Source: Epiperipatus broadwayi (Eukaryota; Onychophora; Udeonychophora; Euonychophora; Peripatidae). From it: a DNA stretch of 64,000 bases. The notes beneath the pieces are model-generated. The model did no database searches. It saw only the letters and a program-made list of their open reading frames with translations, and was not told where the DNA came from. The stretch covers positions 281,501 to 345,500 of the forward strand of contig JAQFVV010012968.1 in the NCBI GenBank assembly GCA_028023455.1. The letters are read 5' to 3'. Made by a program: the position numbers and the translations under genes. Shown piece by piece: positions 1-12,525 of the stretch (positions within the stretch are counted from its first letter, which is position 1; each line of letters opens with the position of its first letter).

Positions 1-786
1 ACTAGCTCAAGATGCACTCCTAAGATACAATATCTAATAAAACAATATTTTTAATAATTAAATGTAAGAAATTTAATAAATAAATATAATACAATTTATA
101 TTTACAATTAATAATTAGGGTTCCAATTTTAATACTTAATCTATTCATTTCAATAATGAATTCAATTTAAACTAGCTCAAGATTATAAACAAATAAAGTT
201 CTATCAAAATAACAAATATAATTATGAAACATTCTGCTTGAGACAGTCAGTAAGGTACACTGACATAAACATTGAGAATACATTCTAAAAGATACACTAC
301 CAATGGCATAAGAATATTACTGTACCAAATTCACATAACTAAACTATCATGTAATACTCTTATAACTGTAAAATACACATATAATAATGCTAAAATATGA
401 TTTATAAATTTATTACAGAAATAATAAAGTAATTACTTAATATCCCATTAATAAAATATTAAACAATAACTTTACTCATCATCTTTCAATAAGAAATTTA
501 CAATTCTCCAAAATAATAATAATAATAATCACAGGTTCATTTCTAACAAATTAATAACTAAATGAATTAATTAATTACCACTTTGTAGTTAAATATGATG
601 AGGGATTTTACAAGATATTTAACTACTCTTACAAAGTAAGTACAACACTAATCAACTAAAATAACTTAATGACTCTCAACATTAAATCTACTTAATAATT
701 AAACTTTAATAATAAAAAATGTATATAATATAATAACATTTTAAGTATGCATTGCACAATCTCTCTTTATTTAATATATATATATA
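1..786. other. AT-rich gene-free stretch
   Basis: No coding similarity, RNA gene or clear element edge is visible on either strand. It holds only short AAT and AT runs (about 515-530 and 774-795). The AT run at 774-795 abuts the 3' end of the following LINE fragment and may be its tail or target. Confidence 0.6.
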
Positions 787-1996
787 TATCATCATCAACC
801 ATTATCACTCCACTGCAGGATGAAGGTCTCTCCAAGTTTAATCCATCTTTTCCAATATTTAGCCTCCCTTTTCCACAACACCCCTGCACACTTTCTTATT
901 TCATCCATCCATCTCACATGTGGTCTCTTTCTGGGTCTTTTACAATCTCTTGGAATCCAGTTTCAAATTTCAATTCTCTATCTATTATCATTTCTTCTAG
1001 CAATATGTCCATCCCAACTCCATTTCAATCTTTTAATTTTTTCAATAAGGTCAGTAACACATGTGGTTGTCTTACCCATACATTGCGTTTTTGATCTCTT
1101 CTTGTTACTCCCAACATACATCTCTCCATACTCCTTTGAGTAGTCTGAAGTCTCTGTATTGCTCTTCTATTAAGTGTCCAAGTCTCAGATCCCTAAGTAA
1201 GAACTGGTAAAACACATTTGTTAAAAACCATTCTTTTCAAACACATAGGCATATTTCCTTTTAGTATCAAGTTATTTCTACCAAAAGCACTCCAACCAAG
1301 TTTAATTCTATGATTAATTTCCTCCATTATGTTTCCATCTGTATTAATAATCTGACCTAGGTATTTGTAACTGTTAACTTCTTCTAATTCTTCATAATCA
1401 ATCTTTATTTTCATATTTTGAGCAAATCAATTAAACATTACTTTAATCTTTGCAACATTTATCTTTAGTCCTACTTTTCTACTTTCATCAACTCCTGCAA
1501 CATTTCCTGCAGCTCTGAAGCATTATTTGCAAAAACAAGTACATCATCTGCAAAATCTAAATGACTTAAATACTCTCCATTTACTTTCATTCCTTTAGTT
1601 TCCCATTTTAATCCACAAAATATTTCTTGCAGCACTGCTGTAAAAAGTTTTGGAGATATGGAGTCACCTTGCCTTACACCTTTCTCAATGTTGATTTTTC
1701 CAGTATCATTATGTAATCTAATTGTTGCTGTTGCATTTTTATAAATATTCTTTAAAATATGACAATATCCTGGATCTATACCTTGATGATCCAATGCTTT
1801 AATCACTGAAGAAATGTGTATAGAATCAAATGCCTTTTCATAATCTACAAATCCAAAACATAATGACAACTCATATTCATTTGTCCTTTCTATGACTTCT
1901 CTCAATACCTGGATATGATCTATTGTACTAAAACCACTTTTAAATCCAGCTAGTTCTCTTGCTTGGTGGAAATCCAAAGTTCTCTGTAGACGAGTA
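787..1996 (-). mobile_element. RTE-like LINE, 5'-truncated copy 1
   Basis: This is a 5'-truncated non-LTR retrotransposon in minus orientation. It matches the second copy at 10471-12525 almost base for base from the ATG/TGA-rich 3' tail (near 790) up to about 1996, where the similarity stops abruptly after the block encoding the first part of the RT palm. Such 5' truncation is normal for target-primed LINE copies. The tail of short ATG-type repeats and the C-terminal protein pattern are typical of the RTE/BovB group. I did not find a convincing target-site duplication because both flanks are low complexity. Confidence 0.85.
1193..1977 (-). pseudogene. RTE-like reverse transcriptase fragment, broken
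   Basis: The minus strand encodes the middle and C-terminal part of a LINE reverse transcriptase, which copies element RNA into DNA at the target site. Visible are motif A (FGFVDYEKAFDS), motif B (GVRQGDSISPKLF) and the catalytic FADD box at 1543-1554, followed by the C-terminal region (YKYLGQIINTDG). The fingers, the endonuclease and the start codon are missing because of truncation. The frame breaks near 1470 (residues present in the 10.5-kb copy are lost here) and again near 1190. Coding remnants continue toward 800 in shifted frames. It cannot make an active protein. Confidence 0.85.
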
Positions 1997-3243
<1,247 letters not shown>

Positions 3244-4189
3244 AAAAAGTTTTAAAATTATGAAAAGATTTATTTTTTCCTTTCTGCTCATAAACTAAAT
3301 GCTTGTCAGGAAAATTGCTTGTCAGGATACTTGTACTATTTCCTAGTTACAGTTGGACATTGTGCACAAATCATATTTTTATCTTGGCACCATATGAAGA
3401 AATGTACAAATAATAATAATAATAAATCCAGTAAAAATCAAAGAAAAATATTAATCATTTCAAAGAAATAATTGTTCTTTCCAGTTTTTATTTCTCTGGG
3501 CATTTATTCAGGCATACAATATCTTCTTAAAATAAATCAAGATCCAATTATGAAAATATTTCTTATGTACATTTCAACCATTGGGTATAGCAGATATATT
3601 GCAATAAATATGACATAAGTAATATTTGCATTTCTATCAGTCAAAATCATTAGTAGTAGACATTATACAATATGAATTATTTATTTAACAGATTTACCAA
3701 CAGATATATAGTTCATGAATTAAACTGATTAATTCTTTCTTTTAAGGTTTACAATTTTTTTATCCTTTTAAAGATATATTTTTTCACAAATATTTTTTTT
3801 TTCCAGGTAAAATCAGATATATCATTCCAACATTCATTAATTGATAATATTTTTAATCTTTTAAAAAACATATTAGAGTTCATTATTTTCAGATAACTTA
3901 TGTCTTCTTCAATTTGTCTTTAAGTACATCATTCTTAAATCTAAGTTCATTTTGATTTCTTTAAAGACAAATCAAATGTGAGTTATTACTATCAATTATA
4001 ATAAAACAAACCATAAAACATTTTAAGTTCAGTTTTAAAACATATATACAGAGTCTTGATATCCTATTATTTCTTTTAAATTTGATATTACAGTAAAGAT
4101 TTTTAATGAACATCTGATTCCTCTTACTTAACATTAATAAATTAGCTGCATAGCTATATGATAGTCATTTTACATAAATGGTCACTCAC
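3244..4189. other. AT-rich gene-free stretch
   Basis: No recognisable gene or repeat boundary. A five-unit TAA run lies near 3410. The right edge meets the first recognisable residues of the Penelope-like element. Confidence 0.55.
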
Positions 4190-5830
4190 TCTAAAATATG
4201 TGCTTGTTGACGAAATGGCAATATATTGATGAAGTTAAAATGCAAATGGACAAACTTGGTATTATTTTTATTATTAAAGATTATAATATGGATGGTCAAA
4301 AAATAAAATTTATTAACAATATTTTAAAAAGTGCTAAAAATAAAGTTTTAAGTAATAATGTATACTATATGATATATCCTTTTTGTGCTACATGTCCTCG
4401 TATTTTTGCAAATATAAAATTACATAAAGAAGGTAATCCTTTGTGAGTGATGATAGATTTTGGTGGTTCATTCATATATCAGACTTCTAAGTATATTTGT
4501 AAACTTTTACAAGACTTTTTAGGATTTGTGGAAAATATTATTGCTTCATTGTTTGACTTTGTAAATGGTATTAAAAATTTGATGATTGATGAAAATGATG
4601 TTATAGCTTCATTGGATATTACAGAAATGTATGGATCTATTAATATAATAGAATGAATTCCATAAAAATAATTGAACATGCATTAAAAAGTAAAAGTATT
4701 TGTAAATATATGATAAAATTTATTGTTGATTCTTTAAAAAATTTTAATGATAATATTGTTGCATCTGTTGAAGGTCAATATTATAAGATGTCTAAAGGTT
4801 GGCCTATGGGTCTGCCTGTAGTTGCACAAGTTTGCAATTTTGTTTTATCTACATATGAGAGTAGTATTTTAAATATGTGTACTTTGGGAGATATTAAAAT
4901 TTACAAAAGATAGGTGGATGATATTTTTGTTTGTGGAAATACTAATAGTATAAATTTTTTGTAGAGGAATTAAATAAGTTGAATGGCTTGAAATGAACTA
5001 TTGAAAAGGAACAGGTGAATAGTATTAAATATTTAGATTTAATGATTACAAGAGATAAACATATTTTAAATTATAGACTAATAATTAAGCCACTTCAAAA
5101 AAGAGGATGTATAAATTGTAAATTAAAAGTACCAATGATCCATAAGATGGCAAGTTTTAGATCTTTTTTGTTTGAGAATGAAAAAATATGTTGTTACCAA
5201 AGTGATAAACTGAAAAATATTGAAATGTTTGCCAAGGAATTGCTTGATGTTGGTTATAAAATGGAACAAATAAACAATACTTTATGTCAATTTAAAAAAA
5301 AGTTATCATAATTTAAAGGAAATGAAGATTAATAGTAAACAATGGATATCTATTCCATTTATTTCAAATTCACAAGTGAAATTTTTTAAGGATTTATATA
5401 AGAATGTGTTTAATGTTTCATTCTACGTTCTAAACAATATTAATAAATTAGTCAATAATTCTAAGGATGTCATACCTGTCAAACAGAGAAGTAATGTCAT
5501 ATATCAATTTTTTGTGATTGTATGCTATCATATATAGGTGAATCTAGGTACAGTATTGAGAAACAATTGAAAGAGCATGAATTGTTATATAAGCATATAA
5601 AAAGTAAAAATAATGGTGATTTAATATCTCCTTCAATTTTCTTTGATCATGAAAAAACATGTAAATATTAATTTAAATTTGATTTTTGAAAATGTGAAAA
5701 TTCTTCATGAAGAGAGAAACCATAGTAAAAGAAAAATTAAAGAGGCAATTTTTATAAACAGGAATAAAATGCATTTAATAAATTGACAAGCTGCTAACAT
5801 TAAAATACAAGATTAGTGGAATTTGAATTG
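4190..5830 (+). pseudogene. Penelope-like element reverse transcriptase and GIY-YIG endonuclease, decayed
   Basis: Plus-strand pieces in shifting frames reconstruct the domain order of a Penelope-like retroelement (PLE). Near 4400 lies the conserved fingers block (PRIFANIKLHKEGNPL, equivalent to the family LPKIHK..PLRP motif). Near 4600 lies the palm motif A position (IASLDITEMYG). Near 4795 is the GWPMGLPVVAQV block (family G.AMGSPLSP), and near 4905 a YVDD-equivalent box with a stop in the tyrosine/arginine position (KR-stop-VDDIFV). Near 5025 comes a thumb block (SIKYLDLMIT). At 5480-5660 is a GIY-YIG nuclease remnant (a YIGESRYSIEKQLKEH block, with a frameshift just before it). The helical C-terminal tail continues to about 5830. 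Several frameshifts and stops make it inactive. Confidence 0.8.
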
Positions 5831-5865
5831 ATGATGTTTGCTTCTGCTTTTGTTTTTGAATTTAA

Positions 5866-5904
5866 TGGCCATTGAGGCAGGTTTAAGAAATTAACCGAAA
5901 GTAC
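5866..5904 (+). other. Penelope-type 3' hairpin motif (candidate)
   Basis: Just downstream of the PLE coding remnant, a short stem (GGTTTAAG ... TTAACC) is followed directly by GAAAG. This resembles the CTGAWGA-stem-GAAAC arrangement found at the 3' ends of other elements in this window. It is degenerate, so the assignment rests on position as well as sequence. Confidence 0.35.
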
Positions 5905-6025
5905 TTATGCAGATTTAAGGATTGTTTGTAATAGTTTGTAAACCGTTAAATTTATTATTTCAATTATAATTACAATTTTGTTATTAATTAATGGACATTT
6001 TATTATATATATATATATATATATA

Positions 6026-6526
6026 TCAAATCAAAACTACCCCAAATCTAAAATTAAACCAGACCAGCATAAAAATAATATTAAAACACACCCTAAGGTT
6101 TCACTGCTACAAGCATACTTCTTAAGTGTAAAAAACTACAAAAAAACTACACAATATATATACTATTAAAAACTACCCACAAATCCATTCACTTCCCATC
6201 CACCCTTAATATTAAAAGAACTCTTAAATAAGTTAATTGCTTCAGAATAATAAATTTTCAATAATAAAGACTCTTTAATTCTTTTTTATTATTGAAAATT
6301 TATTATTCTGAAGCAATTAACTTATTTAAGAGTTCTTTTTATATTAAGGGTGAATGGGAAGTGAATGAATTTGTGGGTAGTTTTTAATAGTATATATATT
6401 GTGTAGTTTTTTTGTAGTTCTTTACACTTGAGAAGTCTGCTTGTAGCAGTGAAACCTTAGGGTGTGTTTTAATATTATTTTTATGCTGGTCTGGTTTAAT
6501 TTTAGATTTGGGGTAGTTTTGATTTT
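6026..6526. repeat. Long inverted repeat, ~240-bp arms, 16-bp loop
   Basis: Left arm about 6027-6268 and right arm about 6284-6526 are reverse complements over nearly their whole length, with a loop of about 16 bp. Both outer flanks are TA-rich (6003-6026 and 6560-6581). Each arm carries, in outward orientation, a perfect CTGCTTGTAGCAG-type hairpin followed by TGAAACC (6427-6456 on plus, 6097-6126 on minus). That is the motif type seen at Penelope-like 3' ends here. I read it as two head-to-head, 5'-truncated noncoding ends of one retroelement family. A transcript across it would form a long double-stranded RNA. Confidence 0.85.
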
Positions 6527-6771
6527 ATATTGACTAGTTTAGCTTTTTGCTTGTAATGTTTATATATATATATATATATAAATTCAGTTGAGGATTATTA
6601 TGTATTAAAAGCACTACTAAGGAATTTAAAATATATTTTCTTTACCTTTAAATTGTTTGATATATATATAATGAGACATGAATTCAGACTTTCAAGTACT
6701 TTATAGCTATCTAATCCATCTTATACTACCATTATACATGTCCACATACATGTGGAAAAGGTGAATGATCT

Positions 6772-6825
6772 ACAATATACACCCTTCATTGTGAACCAGC
6801 ACTCGTCAATTAGTCCATCTAACCA
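6772..6825 (-). ncRNA. Degenerate hammerhead-like core, minus copy
   Basis: On the minus strand the catalytic box reads TTGACGAG at 6802-6809, against CTGATGAG in the best copy. It is followed by TGCTGGTTCA and then AATGAAGGG where the GAAA box is expected, and then by TGTATATTGTAGATC. Core bases are lost, so self-cleavage is not expected from this copy. It is called by alignment to the plus copies. Confidence 0.45.
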
Positions 6826-7436
6826 TCTCCCACAAATGTATACAATGAATGCTCAGTTTATATTAAGATAACAAATCGTCAAACTTTAATGGACATGCTT
6901 CAATCTTCTCCATTCACCAACTCTTAACCCATTCATATCATTGAAAATCTGAGGGTGGACTGCTCAAAGTCCTTGCTGATGTCAATATTATTAGTATAAC
7001 CATGTTGACATGAAGTCAATCTGATCCCTCACATATAGGACCTTAATATGTTCTTTTAGTTATGAAGAGGTATGGGCAGAATACAGTATGAATATGTAAT
7101 ATTTAAATACATGTATATTTTCTATATATTCACTTTAGTATAGAAAATATACAAGTATTTATATATTACATATTTAGTCTGTATACTTTCTATCTTTATT
7201 CTGTATAATTAAATGGTTATAAAGTCCTATAAGTGGTGTCAGGTTGACTTAAAGCCCAACATGCATATGACAATAATATTGGCATCAGCCTGGGCATTGA
7301 CTGTTACATTCTGAATTTTTAATGATATGAATGGCTAAAAAGTTAGAGAGTGGAGAAGATTGAATCTTGCCCATTAAAGTTTGAAGATTTGCTATCTTAA
7401 TATAAACTGAATAATGATTGTACATAGGTGTGAGAG

Positions 7437-7497
7437 ATGGTGGTCTGGATCAACTGATGCATGCTGGTTTAAAACAAAATACATATATTGGAGATCA
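7437..7497 (+). ncRNA. Degenerate type I hammerhead ribozyme, right arm
   Basis: The layout TCT-GGA-TCAA, CTGATGC, stem II, AAAA, TACATA, TA, TTGG-AGA fits a type I hammerhead. Stem I pairs TCAA with TTGG and TCT with AGA across a GGA bulge. The last base of CTGATGA is mutated to C, stem II is broken (TGCT against AAAA) and the GAAA box has lost its G. The catalytic box is at 7454-7460. It is a remnant, probably inactive. Confidence 0.5.
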
Positions 7498-7884
7498 TTT
7501 ATTTTTTTCACATGTGGTGATGTGTATAAGATGGATTGGATAACTCTAGGATACTTGAGAGTGAGTTCAAGTCCTTTATAATTACATTAAGTTTAGTATA
7601 GAAAATGTACATGAATTTTAGTATTAAATGTACATCTATATGTATATAAATATTATATACTTCAACATATGCTTTACATTTATAAGTCCTAATTAGTGAT
7701 GTTTTATAAATTGACGCATAGGCTTTCATTGAAATCTTATTTGTATTTATAGTGATTTTTTTAAAATATGGATTTCCAGAAACAGCAAATTAATGGCATA
7801 TATATTAAATATTCCACAATCAGATAAGAAATGATCTCCGAATATACAAAATTATAAACAACAATGAGATGAAATGTTTGCTAT

Positions 7885-9240
7885 CTTTTATTTAAATAAT
7901 GATGAAAATATACAAAATAGACATCACCATAACATACCTTTCAAGAATATACATAACCACATTTGGAAAGGTTTCACTCCTAAACTCCCTCATATTTCCA
8001 AAGATCATATATTATCTTGTGGGTTTTAAACCAACAGAAGCTTTCATTAAAAATGTAGAATCCCACTGTCTGCTACTCTGTAGAGGTGGGTGCAGATCAT
8101 TATCAGTCTGTGCACCCTTCAAAAGCCAAGAGACATGAATGGACTGGGACTGCATTCAATAAAAGTATTTGCAATACAGAGAACTTACAATATAATCCAT
8201 AAACTTTACTCTGATTGCAGGACCTCCCAATGTCCACTTCCCAAAGAATAAGTTCTTCCCACTGATAGACTGCCCCCTCTGAGGTTCACTCCTGTCTGGC
8301 TTCAAACACAGATCTCATACATTTTTTGCGCACATAGTACCTTCTGCGACCATGTTCAATTCAAAAATAACCTACGGGGAAGCCTTCAACCTATCCAACT
8401 CAAATACCCAGAAGGCACACACTTAAAAACCCCATCGACATAAACAAACTGCGCAAACTAGCCCGTAGATTGAAACTAGCACCTAAACACACAGACTTCC
8501 TTCTCAAAATTAACGTTGTAGCCTCTCCACTGCTATATTTCTAAATAGAAGAGGCTTCCGCATAGATCCCATATGTTGTCATTGTTTATCCAGCCCAGAA
8601 GATATGGACTATATCTTTCACCTTTGTCCAGTCTGGCAAGGACTAAGACAAAACTTCCAGAAACACATTAATAGTAATGGTCCAGACCTAACATCACTTT
8701 GAGGGGTTTTAAATAGAGGCATTTTCGCTGAAATTAGGCTCGCCACTTACATAAAGTTTGCCATCTGGTTGACCAGATGCAAGGTGATTTTTCAAAAATT
8801 ACCACTTGATGACCTCAATAACTGCTTCCTCAACATAATTAAAAATATCCAAGAAACAGACAAGAGAGAGGCTGATCCATACCTGGCCATATCAACCTTG
8901 GAATTCACAACTGGCCTAAACAGTACCTGACCAACCAATCCCTAAATAATTTATATGAACATAACCATTATGATTTAATAAAACCCTCCAACCATAACTT
9001 ACCAAAACAGGTTTACTAACAAAGGTATTTCATTATAGACTAGATGAACAATATTCACTCTGCATCTACAGACTAAGTCCTTCACTAACACTCATTTTAT
9101 ATTCCACTGACTTTTGGATCATTTCTTCTTTGTATATATCACCCAGTAACCTCACCTAGTTAATTCTTGTTATCTATTTGTTTTTTATTGTTTGTTTGTA
9201 ATCATTTATAGGTCAAATAAAATTATCTTGAAAGAAAGAA
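7885..9240 (+). mobile_element. LINE 3' fragment with decayed C-terminal coding region
   Basis: The composition is richer in GC than the surroundings. Near 7960-8090 a translation reads FGKVSLLNSLIFPKIIYYL and LLLCRGG, the post-RT region of LINE polymerases (family pattern: GR.SLLNS...P...Y......W.GGK). After several stops, 8540-8930 encodes a C-terminal zinc-knuckle-like block (CCHCLSSPEDMDYIFHLCP) and a helical tail. The 3' UTR ends near 9240 with AAATTATCTTGAAAGAAAG, a likely LINE tail. A second fragment of the family, sharing the knuckle and the AIW..RCK block, lies at 40440-41140. The exact clade is not certain. Confidence 0.7.
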
Positions 9241-9435
9241 TAATGATGAAAATGTACTATGACTATTAAGCAAATTTTAAAAGGTTCAAATATTATGCAG
9301 TGCAAAATAGTTTTCAAAAGTAAATTTTTTTTTACTCTAATTAGTCATGTCTCTATTCCATGTAAAACCATACTCCAATGTAAAAGCCTATTTAATTGCA
9401 CTTTGCTTATGAATTTTTTTGTTATTGTATCAAAC
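9241..9435. other. Short AT-rich interval
   Basis: No gene is recognisable. The stretch separates the LINE tail from the small foldback insertion. Confidence 0.5.
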
Positions 9436-9448
9436 ACTAATTATTCAA

Positions 9449-9588
9449 ATAGTCTAAATAAGAGTCATATATCACATGACCCTATCTCTTAAGCTTGTAA
9501 GTTATAAACAATACGGGTTGCGAATTCCTCCACAAGCTTTATCATAAATGCTTAGCCAGAGCCAGATTGGCAACCCTCATTGTTTATA
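9449..9588. mobile_element. Small foldback retro-insertion with 13-bp target duplication
   Basis: The 13-mer ACTAATTATTCAA occurs at 9436-9448 and again at 9589-9601, bracketing 140 bp. The insert contains a short hairpin (AGTCAT ... ATGACCCT). It also has arms GTTATAAACAATACGGGTTG (from 9504) and its reverse complement ending at 9590, about 22 bp each. The insert shares most of its length with the one at 48442-48704, which has its own 15-bp duplication. No coding capacity. The TSD length suggests target-primed retrotransposition rather than a cut-and-paste transposon. Confidence 0.8.
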
Positions 9589-9601
9589 ACTAATTATTCA
9601 A

Positions 9602-10465
9602 CTTTCCAAATATTTATGTTTATTAATGTGATTTATAATTTTATGTAATACTTTTATATAAAGAACTTCAGCTCATAACCTATTTTTATTTCTATAGTTT
9701 TACTTATATTTATTCTAAATTTTTTCCATGGTCTAACAATACTATATGGCTATTTGCTAAGTTATACAAAATATTTGGAACTACTACCATACCATTGCCA
9801 ACTCTACTATAATAACATTTTCAACATCCAATGTTATCTTTATCATTTTCAAAATAATAATTATTAAAATAGAAGTTTACATTAAACAAAACAAAAGATA
9901 AAATCCCACTTTACTCTCTTATACTCTGCTCTATAACGTTTTGTTTTTTAAAGAAGATTATGAAATCATACAAATATTTTCAGATACATATACAAATTTC
10001 ATAATAAATATTTTTCATTTCATCCTATCTTTTTTTCAAACTTCCAACAAAGTAATTTACTTTTTAATACGTTTTAAATATATAGCAAAATATTTATAAT
10101 TATGATTTTTTCAATATATCTCTCAATTATACGTATAGTCATGAAATATTATGAAAATCTCTATTTAGTATTCTCAATGATACACCATCTACATGTGAAA
10201 TGATACTAATTCTGCAGAAAAGTTTATATTTTATCGCATTGATTTTTATTTTAAACAAAGAAAGAAGAATGGAAATGTTTGATGTAGAAAAACTTACCAA
10301 TAATATACAATAAGTTCATATTTTTCTTAGATTACATTTTTAACGAAGTTAAATTTTTTCTAAGTATCTACCATTTAGTTTAGTTAATTAGACTTAAGAC
10401 AACTCTACTGCATTAAAGATGTATTATCTTTTTAATCATCTTTTTTAAATTATTTAACCTTTTTG
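9602..10465. other. AT-rich gene-free stretch
   Basis: I see no coding similarity or repeat edge in this interval. Confidence 0.55.
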
Positions 10466-10470
10466 ATATC

Positions 10471-12525
10471 TGTATCATCATCATCATCAACCATTATCAA
10501 TCCACTGCAGGATGAAGGTCTCTCCAAGTTCAATCCATCTTCTCTGATCTTTAGCCTTTTTTTTCCACAACACCCCTGCACACTTTCTTATTTCATCCAT
10601 CCATCTCACATGTGGTCTCTTTCTGGGTCTTTTACAATCTCTTGGAATCCAGTTTAAAATTTCAATTGTCCATCTATTATCATTTCTTCTAGCAATATGT
10701 CCAGCCCAACTCCATTTCAATCTTTTAATTTTTTTCAATAAGGTCAGTAACACCTGTTTGTTGTCTTACCCATACATTGCGTTTTCGATCTCTTCTTGTT
10801 ACTTCCAACATACATCTCTCCACACTCCTTTGAGTGGTCTGAAGTCTCTGTATTGCTCTTCTATTAAGTGTCCAAGTCTCAGATCCATAAGTAAGAACTG
10901 GTAAAACACATTTGTTAAAAACCATTCTTTTCAAACACATAGGCATATTTCCTTTTAGTATCAAGTTATTTCTACCAAAAGCACTCCAACCAAGTTTAAT
11001 TCTATGATTAATTTCCTCCATTATGTTTCCATCTGTATTAATAATCTGACCTAGGTATTTGTAACTGTTAACTTCTTCTAATTCTTCATAATCAATCTTT
11101 ATTTTCATATTTTGAGCAAATCGATTAAACATTACTTTAGTCTTTTTAACATTTATCTTTAGTCCTATTTTTCTACTTTCATCTGCTAACTCCTGCAACA
11201 TTTCCTGCAGCTCTGAAGCATTATTTGCCAAAACAACTACATCATCTGCAAAATCTAAATGACTTAAATACTCTCCATTTACTTTCATTTCTTTAGTTTC
11301 CCATTTTAATCCACAAAATACTTCTTGCAGCACTGTTGTAAAAAGTTTTGGAGATATGGAGTCACCTTGCCTTACACCTTTCTCAATGTTGATTTTTCCA
11401 GTATCATTATGTAATCTAATTGTTGATGTTGCATTTTTATAAATATTCTTTAAAATATGACAATATCCTGGATCTATACCTTGATGATTCAATGCTTTAA
11501 TCACTGAAGAAATGTGTATAGAATCGAATGCCTTTTCATAATCTACAAATCCAAAACATAATGACAACTCTTATTCATTTGTCTTTTCTATGACTTCTCT
11601 CAATACCTGGATATGATCTATTGTACTAAAACCACTTTTAAATCCAGCTTGTTCTTTTGGTTGGTGGAAATCCAAAGTTCTCTGTAGACGAGTTGTAATT
11701 ATCTTGGTAAAAATTTTATATAAAACTGATAAAAGGCTGATAGGTCTGTAATTTCTAATATCTTCTTTATCACCTTTTTTAAATATTAATATTATTACTG
11801 CATTCTTCCAATCTTCCGGTACATCTTTATCATTTAGACATTTGGTATATAACTTTGGTAAAATTGTTTCTATTTCTTCACCTACTTCTTTTAATATATC
11901 AATTATAATTCCATCATTTCCTGGAGCCTTTCCTTTCTTCATACATTTAATTGCAAGGCTCACTTCTTCATTTAAAATTCTGGGAAATTCGGAAGATGTA
12001 ATAGACATAGGAGGTACTTGTTCTTTATTACTATATAATTCTTGATAAAAATCTTCTACCAATTTCATGATGTCATCTCTCTTTTTAGTAATAATTCCAT
12101 CTTTTTTTCTTATTGCAGATATAAATTTCCTACCAATACCAAAATGTTGTTTAACATTCTTGAGACTTTTATTTTCTTCTACAGCTTTCCTTGCTATTTC
12201 ACAGTTATACTTTCTTATATCATTTTCAACTCTTTTCCGTACCATTTTACAAAATTCGAGATATTCAATTCTTTTTAATACATCATTTTTGTATATCTTC
12301 ATATTCCTTCTTTTCTTCATAAATTTTCTAGTCTCAGTAGAAATTTTATTAGTCAATTGCTGCTTTTTTCTACCAGCTATCTTTGTTGCAGTTTTTAAAA
12401 GTGTATCAGTTATTTTCATATTAATTTCATTCAAATCTGAATCATGTTCAAAATCTCCTAACACTTGAAACCTATTTGTAAGTTCTAATTTAAATTCGTT
12501 TTTGGTGCAGTGTCATTATGATTTT
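10471..12525 (-). mobile_element. RTE-like LINE, 5'-truncated copy 2
   Basis: This is the longer copy of the family seen at 787-1996. The 3' end (in minus orientation) finishes in GATGATGATGATAC at 10470-10485, a short-repeat tail characteristic of RTE-type LINEs. Similarity to an RTE polymerase begins near 12520, with a FKLELTNRF block upstream of the RT. The apurinic-type endonuclease expected at the N terminus of a full element is absent. Differences from copy 1 are scattered point changes, so both derive from one recent family. Confidence 0.88.
10487..12464 (-). pseudogene. RTE-like reverse transcriptase, nearly complete RT region, two lesions
   Basis: A LINE polymerase lacking the endonuclease domain. 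In order on the minus strand: linker region; fingers (NYRPISLLSVLYKIFTK); motif A (FGFVDYEKAFDS); motif B (GVRQGDSISPKLF); catalytic FADD at 11241-11252; YKYLGQ block; and the C-terminal domain (WAGHIARRNDNRWT ... RPHVRWMDEIRKCAG) typical of RTE/BovB proteins. There are two visible lesions. One is an in-frame TAA at 11568-11570, where copy 1 has a tyrosine codon. The other is an extra base in a T run near 10735 (seven T here, six in copy 1), which shifts the frame before the C-terminal domain. Inactive as it stands. Confidence 0.9.

Larger units (their letters stand above)
6668..7600. mobile_element. Head-to-head inverted pair of hammerhead/tRNA-like repeats
   Basis: About 430-460 bp arms are reverse complements with diverged positions and meet near 7130, where a short AT palindrome (ATTTTCTATA...TATAGAAAAT) sits. 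Reading outward from the centre, each arm runs: AT-rich start, a block ending in ATGATATGAATGG, a TAATATAAACTGA block, the hammerhead-like core, an ACATGTG block, and a degenerate tRNA-like B-box region (GAGTTCAAGTCC on the right arm). On the right, the first bases of another unit (TTTAGTATAGAAAA) follow at about 7590, so the unit also occurs head to tail. Units of the same family lie at 13305-13610 and 58428-58710. Confidence 0.75.

Noticed and set aside
747-1143. Plus-strand ORFs of 115 and 107 codons
   Set aside because: They are antisense to the RTE-like C-terminal coding region, whose minus-strand translation matches a known family.
11842-12468. Plus-strand ORFs of 67, 78 and 133 codons
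   Set aside because: Shadows of the RTE-like polymerase encoded on the minus strand.
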